From Mycosarcoma maydis (lineage: Eukaryota; Basidiomycota; Ustilaginomycetes; Ustilaginales), in NCBI RefSeq assembly GCF_000328475.2, contig NC_026494.1, positions 512,629 to 576,628 of the forward strand: a DNA stretch of 64,000 nucleotides. The letters are read 5' to 3'. This document shows, one piece after another, positions 1 to 12,500 of the stretch. Within the stretch, counting starts at the first letter, position 1. Each line of letters begins with the position of its first letter. A program made the translations under genes and the position numbers. The notes below the pieces were generated by a model that ran no database searches, was not told where the DNA came from, and worked only from the letters and a program-made list of their open reading frames with translations.

Positions 1-1
1 C

Positions 2-79
2 TCGGACAAGTCGGACCTCAAGTATCCGAAGTGCGCCAGCCAGGATAAAAACCGAGAAAACACCTGGCATCTGATCTGA
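2..79 (+). CDS. Possible 3' end of a gene truncated by the window edge
   Basis: Frame 2 is open from the first base for 25 codons and ends in TGA at 77-79. The codons favour GAC, AAG, CTC, TGC, GCC, AGC and CAG, as the recognisable genes in this window do, so this could be the last piece of a + strand gene starting to the left. The fragment is too short to show any domain, and chance cannot be excluded. Confidence 0.25.
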   Translation, partial: SDKSDLKYPKCASQDKNRENTWHLI

Positions 80-3000
80 CACGTTTAGGTTTAGGTAGAA
101 AGCGTGAACAAGAGTGAGGCGCGAGGCGGCGAACTTAAGCAGCTTAAGCGAACACCGTGGTGCAACAAAAAAGACGAGAGAATTTAATAATAGTAAAAAA
201 AAACCAACCAAAACAAGTGGATCTGTCTCAACAGTATCGAAATTCACGGTTGCAAGGTATTATTAAAAAAATATTTTAATAGTTTGAATCGACACAAGCA
301 CGAATGCCCTCCCCTTCCTACTTGGTAAGATTGCACCTGTCTGTGCCAACGAATAAGAGGATAGATAGCTCGTTGCTTTTAATCGTTGCAAGCGAGAGCG
401 ACAAAGTATGATAAGCTGCCACCACTGCTTCGACGAGGTCTCGAAGTTGTTCTGGCGAGCGCAGCTGAAACCAGAGAGACAGTCGTGAGTGGGCCAGGAA
501 AGTTTCGACATGATATGCGACTTGTGATTCGCTGGTCGTCGCTGTTTGCAGGTGCCCGTGCTTGTGCTGACAGCGTTGGAATGTACATGGCTCCGATTCA
601 TCCAGCTGCTCATACCTTGATCTAAGTACAGTATACTTGAAAGCGCCGAGCGAACACATCCAGCCAAGTGGCGTTTCCGGTCCATCGACGTTCTCACTTT
701 TGAAACCTGCTTGCTGGCGCACCAATAGGGAGTCGACATCGCCAGGAAGTAGTCGTAGATCTACGCCAAATGGCATGCAGAGACGGCTGGTGCTGCTTGA
801 TCACATATGCGACAAGTCGTGGGCATCAACGAGCCTGTCGACGTGCATCGGTTGTTAGCCATCCCAAATTTCATCTTGAGAATGCAGGAGGCTTCGTCCA
901 AGCAGATCGCAGGTAGAACTGGTGGAGAAAGGTTGCCTCCTGAGCCTGGCATGCAGCAGCAGCGCTCGCGTGCCATAGCAAAGCATGCACGTGCGTGGAC
1001 ACGATCTTAACTTTGTCGTCAACCTTTCTCGGTGGCTCTAAAAGGATTCTCATTAATATTATAAATCAATGAGTGGAGCTTGCAGAAAAAGCGTGTGGCT
1101 CCAACATTTTTGGACCTTGAACGTGGAATTTGCTTACGACCTCTAAAATCAGCGGGTGCGGGCGCGGGCTAGAATCCTGTTGTGCCTCTTGGTTTCATTT
1201 TGACTTGCTGACAGCACTCACGACGGCAAAGGTAACGTTCGAATCTTCTTACACGTTATACTACTCGTGACTGGTTTTTTCTTCCTCCCGTCGTCCCTCT
1301 TTCTCCCTCCTCTTGCTGCTCTTCTTGAAACGTTATGCGGAATTTTCACCCCCAGAATTCGTGTTTCGTAATTCATGTTTGTCTCCGTTTGGAAAGTGCC
1401 AATCAAGTGGATTGCGATCAGCTGAACATTCTTGTCCGGTCTTGGCAACTTGAATGGTGAACCATGCTACTGGCACCCAGCTCTTGGTCACGCTGCATTT
1501 CTCGACTCCGCCGCATCGTTCTCGGCACTTTGCGTCTGTCCCGTCGCTCTCTTCTCCCTGGCGCGCGCGCAACGAGATGACGGAATTTCACATTTACAAT
1601 GCTCGGCACTCTCGACTGTGGGATTGTGAGTGATTGCGACTTGTGTTGGTCGTTTCCAACATGACCTTCGGGATCTGAAACTGCGAAACTCGGAATTGGA
1701 AGCTTTTCTAGTAGATGAACGGAATGCCAACGTTGTAATCTGACCTCTCCCGCGTTTAGTTGGATCATAGAACTAGTACGTTTGGAATTCATTTGAGGCT
1801 TGCGCATCGTAGTCTGGCCCATGTTATGAGCGCCACCTGGAATGCGAACCAATTGGCATGGACGCGACGCGCGCGCAGACGCTTAGAAGCTTACGCTCAC
1901 GTCCTTATTGAATGTCTGAACGAACGGGGAGCAAAGCGCCAGCCAGCACATGTCTCGTTTGGGAGCTGCGTGATTGGTGAAGTGGCTCGTAGTTCCCTGC
2001 TCGACAACGGGGCTATGCGGACAGATTCGCTCCCCTGCAGCTGTCGATCACGACAGCGGATCCGAGCGTAACTGCTGTGAATCGGCCAACGAAACACGTT
2101 TTCCCACGCGGTTGAAAAGCCTTGCTTGAGATTATCTCGCTGATTTCGTGTTGCTTTGCGAGAGCAAGCAAGCGAGACATTCGTGATTGAGCTAGACCGA
2201 GCCTGCGCGTCGTTTGAGAGACTGTGACCCCAGTTTGCAAAGCAGAACCTGGTCGACCCATTTTCCGTATCTTGGCGTTTTTAGCCAGAGATCTCAGATC
2301 CACGATTGGCACGTCAAAATCTCAAGCTGGTGCATGTGCGGAGAAGAGGCTTACACTCTCTTGCGCGCACAGATGCGACCTCTACGCAGACGACAAGGCG
2401 TGTGTTGCCCCATTTTGCAAGCAATTGATCTTCCATCACTCACCAGGCTTCGCAAGTCTGGCTGCAGGTTCGGCTTGTCTTGCACAGGCAAGAGGCGTGA
2501 ACGACGAAACTTCCCGGAGCGGAAGAGACATCGTTCATATTGTGTCGTGATCGTGCAGCTCGTTGCGACTCGGATAGGCTAGGGCGACTCGGAAAACGTG
2601 AGACACAAATGATACACAACACATAATCCTGGCAGACTCACATCCCATCCTCTCACGCGCGCTTATCAAAACATCCGCGGGATTACGTCTGGGTCAGGGA
2701 ATTGGCCTGCGTTGCTCAAGGAAATTTCGAAAGGCTAGAACGTATTGAATCTCTAAGACAAGCCACGCCAATATCGACCAGACATTCGCGAATCCCGGTC
2801 CGCCTGTCGATACATTGCTTTCACTTTGTTCCAGGAACACCTTGCAAGAAATTGGAACCGCGGATGCGCCAAGGGACTGAACAGCATAAAAAGGGGGAGA
2901 AAACCTAGGGCGAAACTCACGACTGGAAAAACTCGCTCATTTGTCTCGCCCAAGATTTGATTGCGGCATGGCCTGCAAGCAGAAACGGAACGGAAGCAGA

Positions 3001-5645
3001 TGGACATCTGTGTTTGAACTGCAGCCAAGATTTAGTTCACCCCCTCCGTTGCCGAGCGTGCATCCGAATTTGAATTTTCGTCCAAGGACACACAACTCGT
3101 GACTGTGTTGCTACGTTTCTTGCCCTTGCGCTAAATCAAACAAATTGGGGTCGAACCTAAGCATGGCATGGGGAAAAGAAGGGTTGAGAAAAAGCGAGAC
3201 GTGGCAGAGCTGAGCTTACTCATGGAGAACTTGGACAGGTTTGAGGCCCCTCTCACTCACCACTGTGAGACATGCATATCTGTTGCAGCGGCATGCGCTA
3301 AAGGCAAGGCACGAGGGTGTGTGGACAAGGGGGAAGAAGCGCACCGTAATTCGGCAACGGTGCTGAGCAAATGTGCGTGGCGACATTGCCATGTGCTGGC
3401 CAACCTACGCGAGGCAGCTGTTGCGCAACATGTTTCAACAAGAACGGCACAACATCAGCAGACGCTTCTGAGCCAGCCGCAAACTCGCAAACTCTTACCG
3501 CTACAATCGCGATCAGCTGCCCTGTTTCCGACACGATTTGGCTTGGCCGTGAAAGAGGCTCGATCTTGTGCCTTGCTGTAATGTGAGCATCCAAACTACT
3601 TTTGGTTCGAGCATACTTTAGAAAGCATTTCCCGGCCTTAGACCTTCTGACTCGCAGTCGCTTGAACTTGCTCTTTTCCAGTCGTAAATCGTGTCGCTTA
3701 GGGGTACCTCCGAAGTGCAAACATCAATCAAGAATACAGAGCCTTGGATGAAGTAGCCGGACTCGTCGCGAGTTGGGCAAGGGAAGGCAGCTCTCTGACT
3801 AGAAAAGACAAGCTCCTGTTTGCTGAGCAGGCGAGTGATCACAAAGGGAGAGAAGTCGTCTCACCTTGAGCGGTATCTAGATGGTCTGGTTCAAGCCATC
3901 ACAAAGTTTGTGTCGACGAAGCCCGGAGTCTGCAGCGAAAGGCGGAGATAGAAATCTAGCAGCAAAGATGCGTGTCTTGTTGCTACCATTCCCTCCCACC
4001 TTACTTTTCGCTCGTGCCGATCAGCTACGCGGCACAACACAGCACCCGGATACGTATATCGTGCTGCACGCACCAACCAGAGACATTTGAAGCGTATCCG
4101 AGCCCAGATGCAGGATCGGAGTGTCGTGCTGATTCATCATCTGCCTCTTTTCTGTTCGTCACGTTGAGGGAGAATCGAGCCTCAGTTTCTGAGCGCTGAA
4201 AGCACGCTCCGCTCCGAAGAACGTCTGTTGTTGGCACGGACGTCGCAGATCGGATAACTCAGGAGACACACTCACAACAGTTGTCTAACGAGAAAAGTCA
4301 CAAATTGACTTTCACCGCTTGCTAGACAGACTTAACAGCTGCTCACCATCCTCTTCTCGGCGACGTTCTACGGATGCCAACACACAATAACATGGACCTC
4401 GACGAAATTCGAATGCCCGGCTAATCTTTTGCATTCGGGCCAGCAATGCGATGAATGCATGGAAGAGGAAAACACGGCGATGAGGCAAGTTCGAGTTTAG
4501 CCACACTTTCTACAAAGCAGATGGATCTGCCAGTCAGGCAACGGAACAACTCCCAAAGCACCGAAACGATACGAGGATCCTGCGTTTTTTTCACTGCAAC
4601 AACATGGCATGGCGAAGCGGACGAGTGGCCGAAGCGGCAAGAATCGAAATTTCTTCAATTTCGACCTAGCCTCTGCCTCAATCTCAAATCAGCGTTTTTC
4701 GCTTGTCTGGTCACTGTATGAGTCAGAGTCGGCGTGGACGGCTTTCGCTGGATCGAATGATGACCGATTCGAGAGCTCAGTGAATTAACGCAAGACAAAG
4801 GCGCACTGTTCCAGACTTCACAAATCACGTGTCCCGGTGGTCGGTTGATGACTGCTCTAACTCCGCGGACTATGGTAGCTTTGTCATTGAAAGCGTCCAC
4901 ACTTCAGCATTCAGAAGGGAACGGTGGTCACTGAACAGCATGCGAATACTTTATTTACAGAAGGAGCCATCATTGAATATCGTTCGTTTGGGTCGTGAGT
5001 GTTTGAAGTGTTGCTCGGAACAAATTCGCCGGCGCTGTCGGCGGAGATAATAAAAACGAATGATACTTGAGCAGCAGCAGCACGGCGAATCCTTTTGGTT
5101 TTACCGAAGCATGTCTCGACTCACTGTCTCATCCTCTTCCCAAGCGGTCGAGCCTGGACTCAAGACAAAGGGCAACACCAAGTCAGCTTTTGGCATGGAA
5201 TAAGCAGGACAAGGTATCGATCGAAACATGCTTGCCATTTGCTCTCGGTCTTTGTACATCCCGTGCATCGTTTTGCACCACTGATTAAAGTGGGGGCCTT
5301 CTGTGTCTGAGGATCGAGAGAGTACGACTGACCGAGCCGACTGACCACCTAGCGGGCCATGCCACCCAAACGGTTCGAGTCGACCACTGTCGTGTGAGAA
5401 AAACGACTGTGTGCCTGGATTCGCATGTGTACAAGGATCTCGGTCGGGTCGAGTCGCAAGAAACGAGCTTCCGACGGAATTTGTTCCATCTCTGGCCTGG
5501 GCGATCCCGGATGGTGCCACCGAACCGCACACCGGCGACATTCACAATTGCAGCAATAGCAAGACCACATGCAAAATGGGTTCTAGCAAGACGTTAGATA
5601 ATCACGAATATTTAACACAACAGAGTTGCGAGACGATTATTCGAA

Positions 5646-5662
5646 AATCGTGAATCGTGAAT
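5646..5662. repeat. Dispersed TCGTGA motif, two overlapping copies
   Basis: Two overlapping copies of AATCGTGAAT lie in gene-free sequence. Other copies at the left end are at 5600-5609 and 6372-6388, the latter again a double copy in the opposite orientation. See the finding on the dispersed motif. Confidence 0.7.
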
Positions 5663-6111
5663 AGGCTAGCAGCATGACCTCGCTCGTGTGCGGTAAAACT
5701 TTGTGCAAACGTCGGCTTTGATCCTGGTTTCGTGATTCTTTGTCTGCAGTTACCCATAGTATATATTGTAAGTTCGTAACGATCCCCGCCAACTTTGAGT
5801 GTGGCAGAAAAGCAAAAGAATACCCGAAGTACTTCAGACAAAAGTACTGCGTTTGTCTGCAGATGCACCATAGAGTGGCACTACAGGTTTCGAACGTTGG
5901 CAAAAGCGAGAAGAATTTATGCTTAGATCGCTCACATGGCTCAAGTCATCTCGTGCAGCAGTCACGAGTCTTCTTCGTGAGCTTGAGTCTAAATCACGCG
6001 GTTTGCATGGTTGCAAGTTCAAGGTTAGCCTTTTCTTCATGGCCGTTCCGTGCCAGTATCTATGCCATCCGACGATGATCGGGAGATACAACGATACGAT
6101 GGCTTAGTATG

Positions 6112-6158
6112 TGGCTCTCTCCCTCTCTCTCTCCCTCGATCGATCGATCGATCTCATG
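6112..6158. repeat. (CT)n followed by (GATC)n microsatellite
   Basis: A CT-rich run leads directly into about five tandem GATC tetramers. It lies about 410 bp beyond the MDN1 stop codon, in non-coding sequence. Confidence 0.85.
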
Positions 6159-6567
6159 TTTGCTGCGGTGATAATGTTGGCTGACACAGAAGGTTAGAAG
6201 ATAGCGTGGGAATTCCCGTTGTTTATTTCTTGTTTTATTTTAACTTTGAAGCTCCTCGACGGTTGCAGACTCTTGCAGTAACTTACAATGCGCATCCACA
6301 AACAGCAACCTTGATTCAAACTCTCAAACTCGATTGGCGAGTTTCCGTTGGAAGCACCCATCTTTAACACCATTCACGATTCACGATTGTTGATCTTTGT
6401 CCGATTTGGCCGATCGATTTAATCAACATCAAGTTTTCTGCATCTGATCATGCTATGCTGTGGTTGTTCCGACGATCTTCATTCACAATTCGTCTCTATC
6501 AGGGCTGATATCATGCAAAGATTCTTATTTACAAGTTGTGGTCGGGAGTGGATCAACAAGGCCCAAA

Positions 6568-9500
6568 TTAAGACTCGGTCTCACGAATCTTCTCCACCCA
6601 CTGTCGCAGCGTAGCAGACAACACTTCTGGCAGCGCTTCCACCTCTCGAACCACGACGTAGTAGTCAAAGGGAAACGTGTCCATGTAGCGTTCCATCTTG
6701 AGCTGTAGACGTCCATTGGCATCCGTGTAGTAGGAAGCATTGGTCATGTCCAGGATTGAGCTCCTCCCCTGTTGAGCTGCAGCTGATTTTCCCACCGGTG
6801 TCGAAGCTCCACTGGGTACAGCAGGCGTCGGCTGCAGCGAGTCGATCACGACGAAAACGAGCATCACGCGCTGCTCCGCTGCTCTACGCAACAGTGAGCG
6901 CAGCTTGACGTGGTCCTGACAGATGCCGTCGGAAATGATGATCTCGAGCTGCCACAGATCCCCCCCCTGCGAAGCAGACGAAGACGATCTGGAGGAGCGT
7001 GCCTCAGCCAGCGTTTCGAGCGACTCTTCCACCAGCTTGAGTACGTTGGTCTTCCTTTGCTGGAATCCGAGCCGGTCGATCACGTGTGCTCCGTTCTGAT
7101 CGTTGAAATTGCCTTTGCCGAAATCGTGCAGGCTATCAACCTCCTCGCCGAAGCGGCAGATTGACACATCCCCGACTTCCAGACGCGATAAAGCACCTGC
7201 CACCAGCGCAAGCGTCTGGTATGCCAAGTGTGCCGAACGCGACTCGGCCATACTGCGACTGTCATCGATAGCCAGCATCACTTGATACTCGCGTGACGAC
7301 GGCTTGGTTCGTCGCAGCCAAATCTTGTCCTTTGCAAAATCGGAAGCAATGAAGGGGACGATCTTGCGCATGTTGAGCCGCTTACCCGTGCGGAAGTCGC
7401 CATTGAGACGAGTGGCCAAGGTGGGAGCAAGAATGAGACGCAGCTGCTCGCATAGTGAGAAGGCTAGATCGGCGGTGAGCGAAGCGTAGGATCGCCAGAG
7501 GTCACCGGCTCGTGCGAGCCGCTCTTCGGACGAAGCAGCATCGCGGAACGCCTCAAGCTGCTGCTGCACCTCGTCGTCTGCTTTCTGCCGAACGTCGTCC
7601 GGCAACGGAGTCATGGCTTCGTCGTCGTCCATTTCCTTCATGACTTGCACCTCGTCGGCCATGTTGGCGTCACCATCGTGGTCAAGCGGTGCTTCCTGTT
7701 CGGATACCAACGGTGCAGAAGGCGGCTTGAGGTCCGAAGGCATGAACGCCTTCTGCTGACCGTCGTCATCAGCCTCGTTGTGCTGATCTTTGGCAGGCTG
7801 GTCAGGAAGAGGCTGCGCTTCATGCTGCTCTGGCTCTTCTTGCTCGTCTACATCTGTTCCACGTGGCTTGGCGCCAAGAGATTCGTCCTCGTCCTCGATG
7901 CCGAATTCTCCTAGCTTACGTACTTCGTCCTGCTCTTGAGCAGCTCCCAAAGCTTGAAGCTCGGCAGCGTCGTCGTTGGCAATGTGCTCCACATCGGCAT
8001 CCTCAGGCAAGCCTTCGCCATCATGCTCGGCTTTGTTGCCAGATGCTTGGTCCTCTTCGTCCTCTCGCGCGTCCTGGATCTGTTGTAGCCTGCGACGGAA
8101 TTGCTCCAAAGCATCACCCATCCGGCGGAGCGGGTTGGGATCCACTTCAGCCTTACCATCCTGTTCGGCATCGGCAGAGGTTTCTTCGTGCTCGGCCTTG
8201 GGCGCTCGAGCTCCGTTTTGGCCTGCTGCAGGTGGTTTCTCTGCCGACTCTTGTGGGGCTGCATGGGCTGCATCGTCCATGTCCAAGCCTTGCTCGGCCT
8301 GAGACTGATCGTTGCGTGCATCTACTCGCCTACCTCGCTGGGATCGCGATGATTGCTGCTGATTGGCTGAGTCGTCTTCGCCCCCATTGTCGGCACCTTG
8401 ATCTACAGCGTCAACATCAAAAGGATCGACTTGATCCAGTTGACCTCCGGCAGGATCGTCATTATCAGGTCTCTGGTGCTTTGAGTCTGGCTCGGATCCC
8501 TCTTCTTCGCCGTCTTCATCCATGGCGTCCTGGCCTTGATCTTTGTCCACTTTCGTATCTTCCTCAGCTTCCTCTTCAGCTGCTTCACCTTCAGCAGTCT
8601 CTTCAGTCTGCTTCTTGTCTTCAACAGCTGCGTCATCTACGAGATCCTTCATCGTCTTGTCATCACTCTTGTCGTCTCGATGATCGTCATCAGGCATCTT
8701 CTCGATGTCGCTAAAGTCGTCGAGACCGTCGTCATCCTCCGTGCGGTCACCGTCGCTCTCACCATCACCACCGTCCATGTTGAGGTCATCGTCGAGATTG
8801 AGATTGTCACCTTGCTCGGCTTCTTGATCAAGCTGACGACCGCCACCTTCGCCTTGAGCTTCGGCTTCTTCGTTCTCCTTCTCTTCAGCACCTTGACCCT
8901 CTTCGCCATCGTCATCTTCGGGCTCGGAAAGCTCATCTTGCCCATCTTGTTGATCGGCAGCGGTCTGCTCTTGTGACGGGTCGTCTTCCGCCTTCTGATG
9001 CTCGTCGCGAGATCCTTCAGCTGGCTGCTCCTGCTTCTGATCGTCATTGGCAGATCCAGCGTCATCCGCCTTTGGCACCGACTCTGCTTCCTTGCTGTCG
9101 GAATTGTCAGCACCGAGATCCTTGTTGGTCTTGTCCTCTGGCGCGTCCTTCTTGTCGTCTTGATCTTCGTCATTGCCGTCCCAAAGCTTTTCGTCGACAG
9201 CATTCGGGTCAAGGGGGTCGACATCACCAACTGCATCCTCGGGTTCTTGCTCGTCACCCTCGTCTCCTCTATCGCTACCGGCATCGTCATCGTCACCATC
9301 AACACTGATGTCTTCGAGATCTCCTCCAAAGTCTTGATCGGCCTCTTTTGCATTCTTCTCGCGCTCCGTCTTGTCTCCCTCGTCGCCTTCGTCAGCCGGA
9401 TCGTCCTTCTGCAATTCTTCGATCTCATCGTCGTCTTCCATCTGATCGGTGATGTCCTTGGCGCCAGAGCCGTCGCCGAGACCAGTGCCACCTTCGAGCT

Positions 9501-12500
9501 GCTCGCCGTCTTCGCCTTGGCCATCGTCGTCGTTCTGCTGCTCTTCTGGAGGCTTGCAGAAGCCCTTGCTGGACAGAGCAGTCAACAGATGGCATAGCGT
9601 ATGATCAAGCTTGAGCAAACTCCTCGAGAAGTTCGCCGATGACAGTAGATGGGCTCGTACCAGTTCTGCGTACTCGTGAAGGAAGGGGTAGACACCAGTC
9701 AGCTGCACGTGTACCAACTTCTCCACGTCAGTATCCCTGGCAAGCTGTTGGGACATGTGGGAGAGCTTCTCCACTTCCGACAGGACGGACGAGGATCGCA
9801 ACAAGGCTTGCTGCGATTGCAGAATTTGCAGCTCAGTCGGAATCACCTTGTCGGAAAGATCCTCGGCGCCTTCGTCCGAAGCCTCTTGTCTGGTTGAGGC
9901 TGCAGAACCAGTGCGACGAATGTCTTGAGCCACCTGCAACACCGCGGAGATAACGGTGTTCGCTTGCTGCACAAGGTCCTCAGGCTGACAGGATCCTTTC
10001 AAAGGTGCTGTCAAAGTGGCAAGACATCGATCGAACAGTGGCAGAGATTGGCTTGTCCACTCCCAAACAGGATGAAGCAGGGCTTCCAGTGCGGGCAAGA
10101 CCTGGACGTGGTCGAAAAGGTCCTGCTGCAAATCTTCCACATCCTTGCGGCACGCTTCAATACTGAATCGCTCTTGCTCTGTGATGAAGAACAGACTGTT
10201 GCCGCCATTGCGTGCTGTATTGGCCATCCTCTCGATGTATCTGGCCGTTTGTTCGAGCTTTGCCGCAACAGAAGGGAGGTGTCCAACGAAAGAATCGCCG
10301 CCAGTAGCCTGGAACGCTGACGCAGCAAGAAACTTTGGAGCTTGCGCCTTGATCTCACCGAGCGCGTTGGCGAGACGGGCGAGGAAGTCGGCCAGAGTCT
10401 GGAAGGGTGCAGATCGAGATGCTCTTGAAGCTGTGCCCAGATCCGCGGCATACAGATCTTGCATTCGCGCAGTGAATCTTTCGATCAAAGAAAGCGTTTG
10501 TAGTTCGAAATGCATGCGATCGCGTTCCATCAACACAAGGTGTGTGACGTGTTCGATGTAGTTGACGCCACGCTGCAGCTCAGCCGTTGATAAGTCAGGG
10601 GTATGATTTTGCAGCGAGTCGCGCACTTTGGGAAGAGCAGCAAGCAAGCGGAAGAACAGCCGCTCGAGTGCCGAGAACGGCTCGTTCGAGATTGATGCAG
10701 GGCAGGCTGCAAGCAAAGATGGTCGTGTGTAGATGAACATCACGCTCTGGTTCATAGCAGCCATGTCGGTCTTGGCAAAGGAGCTGAGACCGATGCGGCG
10801 AAGCTCTTTGAGCAGATCAGACCAAGCTTTACGCTTGCGTGCCGTCAGATTCTTGATTGCTTTCTCGTTGTCCTCTTTCGAAAAAGCTGGCGTCAGCTTA
10901 GCCAGCTGCTGCTGTCGGTCGACAATCTCATCGGCCAAGTCGGCAATGCTGGTAGCTACCGACGTAGGTTGAAGCAGTGCTGGCCAAAGTCGGTCGACTG
11001 ACATGTTTTGAAGAACTGAAAGAGTCTTGGACATGTTTCGAATATGCTCAGGCGCCGACTGGTTGTGACTGGCGCATGATACAGCCTGCGTCCAAGCCTG
11101 GCTGAGCATCTCGTTGACACCAAACACCCTTCGTTGGCTGAGAGAGTCCATGGATAGCGTCGGCATCTCTCGTCTGGTGAGGGCATCGAGGTGCGAGGCC
11201 AACATGGGGTCGACTGGCTGGCGAAGGATGTCTCGGAATTTGCGCAAAGTCTTGTGCAGCTGTCGATGTGTCTTCTGTGCTGACTGCTTGAGCGCATGGA
11301 TGTTGATATCTTTCCAGCTCGCCAGCTTGATGAAGCCCATGATGTCTTTCTCTAACACTGCTCGTTGGCTATGGAGATTACTCGAGATGCGCTCGTCAAA
11401 CTGACGGAAGAAGGTGGTGACGTTTTGCAAGACTGTGCCCACCTCTTTGAGACCCTGGCTCTCTTTGGGTGGCGCTAGACGCACCAAGTGTTCAATAAAG
11501 CGCCCATACGACTCGAGGAGAGAGAGGCGCGCGTCGAATTGACCGAGGGGGCTGGAGCGAACGAACTGATCAACGGCATCGATAAGCTGCTCGACGTGCG
11601 CCTTAAATGCGACCGGACCGTCCGCTGAAGCAGCGCGAGTACCGCGGATGAGAATTTCGTATACACGGAACCACCACTCTCCGAGCTCATCGCGGAAGGT
11701 GCGTGCCTGTGTATCGAGCAACTCTGCCCAGCATGTCAACTCGAGACGCCGCCACTCGATAATCTGAGCAGAGATGCGCTCACGATTTGCCTGGATCGAC
11801 GTCTCTTTGCTCGCGAAGCCCTCCCAATCCTCGGTGTGGGTGAGCAGCTGCTCAAGAGCGCTGAGCATCTTGGCCACGGGGCTGGCCGCATCAAGGCGAA
11901 GAACGGCATCGCAGCGGTCACGAATGTGCTGCAAGACCATTTGCTCCGGCCATTCCTGAATAAGCACGGTGAGACGCGTTCGTAGCTCCTCGACGATGGC
12001 AATCGCTTTTCGGCTTTCTGATGGGCGCGAGTCCAAGTAGAAATTGAAGTCTTTGGCAGTCTGATTTGATGCCAGCTGATCGTCGATGGCTGCAGACAGA
12101 CCGAAAGCAGCGCCGGCTTTGTCGATAGTCTCGGACCAATTTTCGTGATGCTGGCGCATGAGCTTAGTGACAAGAGTGTCGCGCTCGTGACGGTATAGAT
12201 CAGAAGACGCCTTGAGCAATGGCGGTCCGAAAATAGCCATATGCGCGTGTAAGATCGACAAGAATCGAGGTGGTGGCAGCAACATGCCTTTGTATTTTGA
12301 CTGTTCCGGTCCGGTGGAGGCAGCGGGGTCGGGTCTGGCGCCTTCTAGGACATCTTCGTCATATTCCGGGAACAACGAGCGAAACTCCTTCTCCTCTGCC
12401 TCTGCGTCCAACTCGATAGACTCTTCAATCTTTCGCGATTTGTACAAGCTAGAAGCTTCTTCTTCTTGGCGCTTCGCCCTCTCTCTGTCAAGCGCCCACA

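Larger units (their letters stand above)
80..6567. other. Gene-poor region downstream of MDN1
   Basis: About 6.5 kb with many short overlapping ORFs in all frames but none showing a recognisable domain, signal peptide or membrane segment. No tRNA or rRNA was recognised. The right end must contain the MDN1 3' UTR. It also holds the microsatellite at 6112-6158 and copies of the dispersed TCGTGA motif near 5600, 5646 and 6372. The first kilobases could be 3' UTR or promoter of genes outside the window. Confidence 0.5.

Noticed and set aside
7863..9597. Long + strand and alternative - strand ORFs opposite the midasin acidic region (for example 7863-8714, 8649-9524, 8998-9597)
   Set aside because: They are shadows of repeated GAC/GAG codons: the complement gives GTC/CTC, so a hydrophobic or Arg/Thr-rich ORF arises without being a gene.
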